The position numbers were made by a program, and so were the translations under genes. Below are positions 41,909 through 47,330 of a stretch of 47,330 nucleotides of DNA, piece by piece; within the stretch, counting starts at the first letter, position 1; the number at the start of each line of letters is the position of its first letter. The notes beneath the pieces were generated by a model, which saw only the letters and a program-made list of their open reading frames with translations, did not search any database and was not told the origin of the DNA. The DNA is from Pseudomonadota bacterium. GTDB taxonomy: Bacteria; Pseudomonadota; Gammaproteobacteria; Steroidobacterales; Steroidobacteraceae. The stretch is taken from the NCBI GenBank assembly GCA_023417315.1, contig JAEZFW010000058.1, forward strand, positions 1 through 47,330. The letters run 5' to 3'.

Positions 41909-42886
41909 ATGAGTGTCGAACCCGCCAAGATCGGTGCCGTTTTGGGCCACAGCCCAGATCCGCGCCTGCTCGAGCTCCTAGTCGAGCAGGCCCCCGAGGG
42001 GGTCGTCATCTGCGAACCCGACGGCAAGGCGATCTACGCGAACACGGCGATGCAGCGTCTGACGGGGTACACCGCCGACCAGATCCGTGGGCGCAACTTA
42101 CGTTTCTTGCAGGCCGAGGATCACGAGCAGGAAGGGTTGCCTAGGATTCGCGAAGCGATGCGCGAGGGCACCGAGTGCCAGACCGTGCTGCGCAACTACA
42201 GACAAGACGGGACGATGTTCTGGAACGAGCTGACGATCGTGCCGCTCAGAGGCGGCAACGGCGGGGCCGTCACACACTTCGCGAGCTTCCATCGTGACGT
42301 CAGTGAGAAGTACCGCGGCGATGCTCGCGGAGAAGCTCGCGATCCGGCCATGAGCACGCAAACGATGCTGGCATATCTGCGTGACGACAAGCTCACAGGC
42401 CTGCTGCGCCGACCGTATTTCGAAGAGCTCGTACGTCGCGATTGGGCGCTTGCACAGCGCGAATCGCGTCGCTTGAGCTTCGTACTGTTCGATCTCGATT
42501 GTTTCGCACACTACCGCGATGTCTTCGGCCGTCAGGGTGCCGACCAAGCCTTCCGTCGCATCGCGCGCGTCATCGGCGGTTGCTTCCGTCGCGCAAGCGA
42601 CCTGTGCGGTCGCTTCGATGAAGATCAGATCGCCGCGCTCACCACGGGCATGGATCTCGAGCAGGCATCGAAGCTCGCAGATGCTGTGCTTGCGCGAGTT
42701 CGGGATCTCGCCGTGCATCACCCGCGTTCGAGCGTGTCCCGGTACGTCACCGCGAGCGCAGGCGTCGTCTCACTGGTACCGAGCCATGACGTGACGATTG
42801 AGCGCGTCTACGAAAGCGCATTGCGCGCGTTGCGCGATGCCAAGGACCTTGGACGCAATCGCGTCGTCAGCAGGGAGTTTGATTAG
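41909..42886 (+). CDS. LOV/PAS protein with degenerate GGDEF domain
   Basis: A 325 aa protein, 6 bp after nagZ. Residues ~20-133 form a PAS domain of LOV type: GYTADQIRGRNLRFLQ has Leu64 where LOV proteins carry the photoactive Cys (GRNCRFLQ), while Arg65, Gln68, Asn96 (LRNY) and Asn106 (FWNELTIVPLR) of the flavin pocket remain; the Gln usually near GVQRDV is His128. Residues ~155-322 are a GGDEF fold: DDKLTGLLRR and metal Asp195/197 (FDLDCF) are kept, but the GGDEF signature reads DEDQI (237-241). It should not make cyclic di-GMP; it may bind a nucleotide or partner. It keeps the flavin pocket enough that blue-light or redox sensing is still possible. The stop lies at the edge of an inverted repeat. 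Confidence 0.85.
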   Translation: MSVEPAKIGAVLGHSPDPRLLELLVEQAPEGVVICEPDGKAIYANTAMQRLTGYTADQIRGRNLRFLQAEDHEQEGLPRIREAMREGTECQTVLRNYRQDGTMFWNELTIVPLRGGNGGAVTHFASFHRDVSEKYRGDARGEARDPAMSTQTMLAYLRDDKLTGLLRRPYFEELVRRDWALAQRESRRLSFVLFDLDCFAHYRDVFGRQGADQAFRRIARVIGGCFRRASDLCGRFDEDQIAALTTGMDLEQASKLADAVLARVRDLAVHHPRSSVSRYVTASAGVVSLVPSHDVTIERVYESALRALRDAKDLGRNRVVSREFD

Positions 42887-42968
42887 GGAAGGGGATAGGG
42901 GATAGGGGATAGTCAGAGATTGCGTGCACCCATCTTACTATCCCCTATCCGCTTCTCTCCTAACCCCT
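42885..42968. repeat. Word-built inverted repeat (GGGGATA)
   Basis: Arm 1 (42885-42913) holds three perfect 7-mers GGGGATA. Arm 2 (42938-42968) carries two matching copies (TATCCCC) plus diverged ones. The loop is 24 bp. It lies between the converging LOV-GGDEF and csiV genes and includes bases of the upstream stop codon; the csiV stop begins at its right edge. Good position for a bidirectional terminator. Confidence 0.9.
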
Positions 42969-43603
42969 CAACCGCCCGCCGGCGTGACGACGGCGATGAC
43001 TCCGAATCTGGGATGATCGATGTAGTGGCGTTCGTTGCTGCGCATGCGGCGCGATTGTCTGAGCACGTACCGCTCGCCAGATCCATCCGGCGGTGTGAAA
43101 GTGAGATCGAGCGTCAGGTGTAGATAACGGCCTCGCGAGAGCGCGACCTGTCCACTGATGCCCGAGGCTGCCGGAACGAGCGAGTCGATCGAGATCGACG
43201 TTGCGGCGTTTCTCGCAAATCCCGGCTGTGTCCATCCGATATGCGCGAGGGGGCGGTAGTTGCGACTGCGGCGCAACGCGTCTTCGACCGCGGTCAGTTT
43301 CATGCGACCTGCCGGGAGCACTGGGAATGACTGTGCAGCGGGCGACGACGTTGCCGGAGCAGGCAGATCGAACGGGGTCGCATCCTCGTCTGGAATCTCC
43401 AGGCCTTCGCCCTTCGAGAGCTCCAAGCCCCACACTTCCGCGGTCGCATCCGACGACAGATGTCGGAAGATCACGATCTCCACATCGTACTGAGGCAGGT
43501 CGCTTGCCCCCTGTTGCGCGCTTGCTGTGCTGAGCAACATCGAGAGTGCGAGCGCCATCCCTGCGAGAGCCCGAATCGCTGCCGTGGTTTTTCGTGCGTA
43601 CAT
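42968..43603 (-). CDS. CsiV-family envelope protein
   Basis: A 211 aa protein with a clear signal peptide (ALAGMALALSMLLSTASAQ) and no further membrane helix, so periplasmic. The pattern YDVEIVIFRHLSS at the start of the mature part and LTLDLTFTPP ... QSRRMRSNERHYIDHPRFGVIAVV at the end fit the CsiV family, first described in Vibrio as a peptidoglycan-binding protein needed for cell shape under D-amino acid stress. In relatives it lies next to mfd, as here (67 bp apart, same strand). Probably co-transcribed with mfd. Confidence 0.85.
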   Translation of the reverse strand: MYARKTTAAIRALAGMALALSMLLSTASAQQGASDLPQYDVEIVIFRHLSSDATAEVWGLELSKGEGLEIPDEDATPFDLPAPATSSPAAQSFPVLPAGRMKLTAVEDALRRSRNYRPLAHIGWTQPGFARNAATSISIDSLVPAASGISGQVALSRGRYLHLTLDLTFTPPDGSGERYVLRQSRRMRSNERHYIDHPRFGVIAVVTPAGG

Positions 43604-43670
43604 AGGCGTCAGTGTCCCTAGAGAAAGCGAAGTTTACACAAGCCTGGAAGACGAATGGATTGGCGCGTGA

Positions 43671-46600
43671 TCAGCGCTTCTTGCGCTCGGCACGAGCGTC
43701 TGCCGGCGGTGCCTTCTTGCTCAGCGCATCGAGCAAGTCTTCCACGGCTTTGAAGCGCTCTTCATCCTTCTCGAGCTTCAAGGCGAACCGCAGTTTCGTC
43801 CCGCCTTCGAGACGATGCGTGCGGGAGTGCTGCTGCACGAAGCGAATGAGCGTCGCGGGCTCCACTCGAGTGTCGCTTTCGAACGTTACCGAACCGCCGC
43901 CAGGACCCACATCGATCTTGCGCAAACCGAGTGCGCGTGCGGTCTGTTTGAACTCGGCGATACGAAAAAGATTCTTCGCGGGTGGGGGGAGCAATCCGAA
44001 TCGATCGATCATTTCCACCTGCAACTCGCGCAGCGCGTCGGGATTCGCGGCGGCAGCGACGCGCTTGTAGAGCACCAGTCGCAAATGGATGTCGGGCAGG
44101 TAGTCGTCCGGTAGGAGTGCAGGCACGTGCAGGTCGACTTCCGGGCCTTGATGCAGCGGCTCATCCAATTGCGGCACCTTACCCGACTTGAGCGCATTAA
44201 CCGCCCGTTCGAGCATCTCCATGTACAACGCATAGCCGATTTCTTGTATTTGACCGCTTTGTTCTTCGCCGAGCAGCTCGCCCGCTCCGCGAATCTCGAG
44301 GTCGTGCGTCGCCAGCGTGAAACCGGCGCCCAGATCTTCCAAGGATTCGATCGCTTCGAGACGCTTCAACGCGTCTGCCGTCATCGCATTGCGTGGCGGC
44401 GTGAGCAGATAGGCATACGCTTGGTGATGCGATCGACCCACACGCCCACGGAGCTGATGCAGCTGCGCAAGACCGAGCTTGTCCGCGCGATCGATGATGA
44501 TCGTGTTGGCAGAAGGGATGTCGATGCCGCTCTCCACGATCGTCGTGCAGACGAGCACGTTGCAGCGTTGATGATAGAAATCGAGCATGACCTGCTCGAG
44601 CTCGCGCTCGCGCATTTGCCCATGACCGATTGCGATGCGTGCTTCAGGCACGAGCTCCTGCAGCGCGCGCGCCGCGCGCTCGATGCTCTCCACACTATTG
44701 TGCACATAGTAGATTTGACCGCCGCGGCGAATCTCGCGCAGGCACGCCTCGCGAATGGTCGCGCCATCCCATTGCGAGACGAACGTCTTGATCGACAGGC
44801 GAGAGGCTGGTGGCGTAGTGATCAGCGAAAGCTCGCGTAGGCCTCCCATCGCCATATTCAGCGTGCGCGGGATCGGCGTCGCAGTCAGTGTGAGCACATC
44901 GACTTCCGCGCGCAGCTCCTTCAGGCGCTCCTTATCTTTCACACCGAAGCGATGCTCTTCATCGATGATGAGCAACCCGAGACGGTTGAACTTCACACCG
45001 CTCTGCAAAAGCCGATGCGTGCCTACCACGATGTCGATCTGGCCGGACTCGAGTCCTTGAACGACTTGATTGAGCTCTTTAGAGCTGCGAAAGCGCGACA
45101 GCGACTCGACTCGCACCGGCCAATCTGCAAAGCGGTCCGCGAACGTTTGGTAGTGCTGCTGCGCGAGCAGCGTCGTCGGTACGAGCACCGCGACTTGCTT
45201 GCCGGCTTGCACTGCGACGAATGCCGCACGCAAAGCAACCTCGGTCTTACCGAAACCGACATCTCCGCAGACCACACGATCCATAGGCCGGCCGCTGCCG
45301 AGATCGCCGAGCACCTGCTCGATCGCTTGCGCTTGATCGGGTGTTTCCTCGAATGGAAACGCCTCTTCGAAAGCACGCAGCTCCAACTCGTCTGCGACCA
45401 ATTGCTCGCCTTGTCGTGCTGCGCGGCGAGAGTAGAGGTCCAAGAGCTCGGCCGCTGTGTCTCGGATCTTTTGTGCAGCTCTCTTTCTAGCTTTCTGCCA
45501 AGCATCTCCACCGAGCTTGTGAAGCGGAGCGGTTTCCGCCGGAGCGCCCGTGTAGCGGCTCACGAGATCGAGCGCATTCACGGGCACATAAAGTTTGTCA
45601 CCGTCGGCGTACTCGAGAACGAGGAACTCACTCGTCAGACCGCCCACATCGAGCGTGCTCAGGCCGATGAAGCGGCCGACGCCATAGGTTTCGTGCACGA
45701 CGGGCGAGCCGGGTCGCAGATCGGTCAGATCGCGGATGATCTTTTCTGGGTCGCGCTCCGGCCGGCGACGACGTCGCTCTTGTCGGGCGCGTTCTCCAAA
45801 GAGCTGCTCTTCCGCAATGAGTGCAATCGGCGGCTCTTTCAGTACCAAACCCGTCGAGATCGACGATACCGTGATCGCAAGCGCGATGGCGCTCTCTTTG
45901 AATGCTGTCCAACTCTCCACGAGCTGCGGTTTGAGGGAGCGCTTCTTGAGGATGTCGAGCAGCATCTCGCGTCGACCGGCCGACTCAGCCGCGATCAACG
46001 CTCGTCCCGAGAAGTCGGCTAGAAACGCGGCAAGCTCACGCGCAGGATCTTCGCTGCGCGCATCGATGCGCAACGACGGAGGCCGACGCGTCTCAAAGTT
46101 GTCAAACGAGGTGGTTTGCGTCAGAGGATCCAGCTCGACGCTCGAGATCTCGATCCGTCGAAAGGTCGCAAGTCGCCCGATGAGCTCTGCGGGGGGAGTG
46201 AACACTTCAGTGGGGGACAGGATAGGGCGCTCGGCATCATGACTTCGCTGCTCGTAGCGCCGCTCGATTTCGGCAAAAGCGTTCCGGGCGCCGCCTTCAA
46301 GATCCGTCTCGATCGCGAACGTCGTATTCGCCGGCAGGTAGTCGAACAACGTCGCGGTCGAGTCGAAGAACAGCGGCAAGTAGTACTCGATGCCCGCCGG
46401 CGGAGCACCCTCTGCGATGTCCTTGTAGATGGACATCTTGGTCAGATCGCCTTCGAAGCGCGTGCGGAACCGACGCTTGAATTGCTGAATGCCCTCGGCG
46501 GTGAGCGGGAACTCGCGAGCTGGCAACAGGCGTAGCGCTTGAGTGCGCTCACCGGAGCGTTGGGTCTCCGCATCGAAGAGTCGAATCGACTCGACCTCAT

Positions 46601-47165
46601 CGTCGAACAGATCGATGCGGTAAGGGGAGGTGCTGCCCATCGGATACAGATCGATGAGCGAACCGCGGACTGCGAACTCCCCGGGTGCCATGACCTGCGA
46701 GCTCGAAACATAGCCCGCGCCCGTCAAGCGCTCACGGAACGCAGAGATATCCAGCCGCTCCCCGACGCTCAGGTCGAACGCGTGGGCATCGATGTAGCTC
46801 TGAGGCGGTAGTCGTTGTAAGAGCGTCTCCAGATCGACGACGACGATTCCCTTCGCGAGCCTCGGCAGGCTGGAGAGCATCCGCAATCGTTGCGAGACGA
46901 TGTCCGGATGTGGCGAGAAGAGGTCATAGGGCAGCGTTTCCCAATCGGGAAATGATTCGACGTGCGCCCCCGCAACCGAAAAGAAGCGTAGCTCGTCCTC
47001 GATGCGTGCAGCTTGGCGCGCGTCCGGTGCGATCACGAGCACCGGTCCGGAAGCACGCCGCGCGGCTTCGGCGAGCCATAGCGATGCGGAGGAGCCGTAT
47101 AGCTGACCCCAACGCACATGAAGCTGCGCCTTGCTGGGCAAAAGAAGATGTTCGCGATCAGCCAT
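43671..47165 (-). CDS. mfd: Transcription-repair coupling factor Mfd
   Basis: Removes RNA polymerase stalled at DNA lesions and recruits UvrA. The ATG at 47165 gives 1164 aa; the frame is open to 47213, but the family start fits better here (MADREHLLLPSK). Domains in order: UvrB-like homology (about 20-340), RNA polymerase interaction domain (about 480-560, with DLRPGSPVVHETYGVGRFIG), RecG-like translocase with Walker A VCGDVGFGKTEVALRAAF, DEEHRFG box and TATPIPRTLNMAM, helicase QLRGRVGRS, and a C-terminal TRCF domain (about 1000-1110). All key residues are present. Ends 67 bp before csiV. Confidence 0.97.
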   Translation of the reverse strand: MADREHLLLPSKAQLHVRWGQLYGSSASLWLAEAARRASGPVLVIAPDARQAARIEDELRFFSVAGAHVESFPDWETLPYDLFSPHPDIVSQRLRMLSSLPRLAKGIVVVDLETLLQRLPPQSYIDAHAFDLSVGERLDISAFRERLTGAGYVSSSQVMAPGEFAVRGSLIDLYPMGSTSPYRIDLFDDEVESIRLFDAETQRSGERTQALRLLPAREFPLTAEGIQQFKRRFRTRFEGDLTKMSIYKDIAEGAPPAGIEYYLPLFFDSTATLFDYLPANTTFAIETDLEGGARNAFAEIERRYEQRSHDAERPILSPTEVFTPPAELIGRLATFRRIEISSVELDPLTQTTSFDNFETRRPPSLRIDARSEDPARELAAFLADFSGRALIAAESAGRREMLLDILKKRSLKPQLVESWTAFKESAIALAITVSSISTGLVLKEPPIALIAEEQLFGERARQERRRRRPERDPEKIIRDLTDLRPGSPVVHETYGVGRFIGLSTLDVGGLTSEFLVLEYADGDKLYVPVNALDLVSRYTGAPAETAPLHKLGGDAWQKARKRAAQKIRDTAAELLDLYSRRAARQGEQLVADELELRAFEEAFPFEETPDQAQAIEQVLGDLGSGRPMDRVVCGDVGFGKTEVALRAAFVAVQAGKQVAVLVPTTLLAQQHYQTFADRFADWPVRVESLSRFRSSKELNQVVQGLESGQIDIVVGTHRLLQSGVKFNRLGLLIIDEEHRFGVKDKERLKELRAEVDVLTLTATPIPRTLNMAMGGLRELSLITTPPASRLSIKTFVSQWDGATIREACLREIRRGGQIYYVHNSVESIERAARALQELVPEARIAIGHGQMRERELEQVMLDFYHQRCNVLVCTTIVESGIDIPSANTIIIDRADKLGLAQLHQLRGRVGRSHHQAYAYLLTPPRNAMTADALKRLEAIESLEDLGAGFTLATHDLEIRGAGELLGEEQSGQIQEIGYALYMEMLERAVNALKSGKVPQLDEPLHQGPEVDLHVPALLPDDYLPDIHLRLVLYKRVAAAANPDALRELQVEMIDRFGLLPPPAKNLFRIAEFKQTARALGLRKIDVGPGGGSVTFESDTRVEPATLIRFVQQHSRTHRLEGGTKLRFALKLEKDEERFKAVEDLLDALSKKAPPADARAERKKR

Positions 47166-47330
47166 GAATGAGCCCGGAGGAATAGAAGACACTCGGGCCG
47201 ATGCAAGGGGCATCCCCGAAGAGCGGCGCAGGGTATCAGGCTCGGCGAACGCGCTCTAGAGTGGTCCCATTTTAGGTAGGACGAGCGCAGCGAACGTAGA
47301 ACTGGAGGGACGGCGCGCGAAGCTCATGCT

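Noticed and set aside
42098..42100. Leu64 of the LOV domain as a sequencing error for Cys
   Set aside because: TTA to a Cys codon (TGC/TGT) needs two base changes, and the GGDEF domain is independently degenerate.
44952..46022. Long plus-strand frame opposite mfd
   Set aside because: Shadow of mfd; no recognisable motif or start site.

Overview
The window looks like chromosomal core DNA of a GC-rich gammaproteobacterium, most likely from the Xanthomonadales / Steroidobacteraceae / Nevskiales neighbourhood. The evidence is gene order: accA-tilS, pyrG-kdsA-eno-ftsB-ispD-ispF-truD, surE-pcm-nlpD, an RpfE-type gene with recJ-prfB-lysS, sdhCDAB-sdhE-cptA, rpoE-rseA-rseB, lepA-lepB-DUF4845-rnc-era-recO-pdxJ-acpS, and nagZ ... 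csiV-mfd. This placement is by recall of neighbourhoods, not by a search. I saw no prophage, insertion sequence, CRISPR array, tRNA or rRNA.

Layout. 1-4.0 kb is the least standard part: a small charged protein, a one-helix membrane protein, a split membrane plus exported spermidine-synthase-like pair, and an orphan ParB-like protein. 4.1-16.3 kb is a housekeeping block for fatty acid, tRNA, CTP, Kdo, enolase, division, isoprenoid and repair functions, interrupted by one Smr gene on the other strand. 16.3-16.9 kb is an unexplained non-coding gap where rpoS would normally follow nlpD. 17-23.8 kb holds the RpfE-type gene, recJ, prfB (with an intact programmed +1 frameshift), lysS and a converging ygfZ. 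23.9-28.5 kb is a complex II cluster with two different predicted flavin-insertion/assembly factors (a DUF1674/SDHAF4-like protein in front, SdhE behind). 28.6-31.4 kb is the sigma-E envelope stress operon with a near-consensus autoregulatory promoter. 31.4-38.6 kb is the lepA to acpS block. 38.7-42.9 kb has a DEDDy exonuclease, rlmD, nagZ and a LOV/PAS-GGDEF-like protein that lacks both the photoactive cysteine and the GGDEF signature. 43-47.2 kb is csiV and mfd on the minus strand.

The most striking feature is not a gene. At least ten places between genes, usually starting within 0-50 bp of a stop codon, carry long inverted repeats whose arms are built from 7-9 nt words repeated in tandem. 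Different loci use different words (ACTGGCC, GTGACGAR, GTGATTC, GGGGATA, GTGAACG and others), yet at each locus the two arms match each other. Two further loci have only a lone or weak arm. One such element has become the start of the sdhE reading frame, and three include the stop codon of the gene before them. This pattern, same architecture with locus-specific words and arms that agree with each other, is the best candidate here for an undescribed system.
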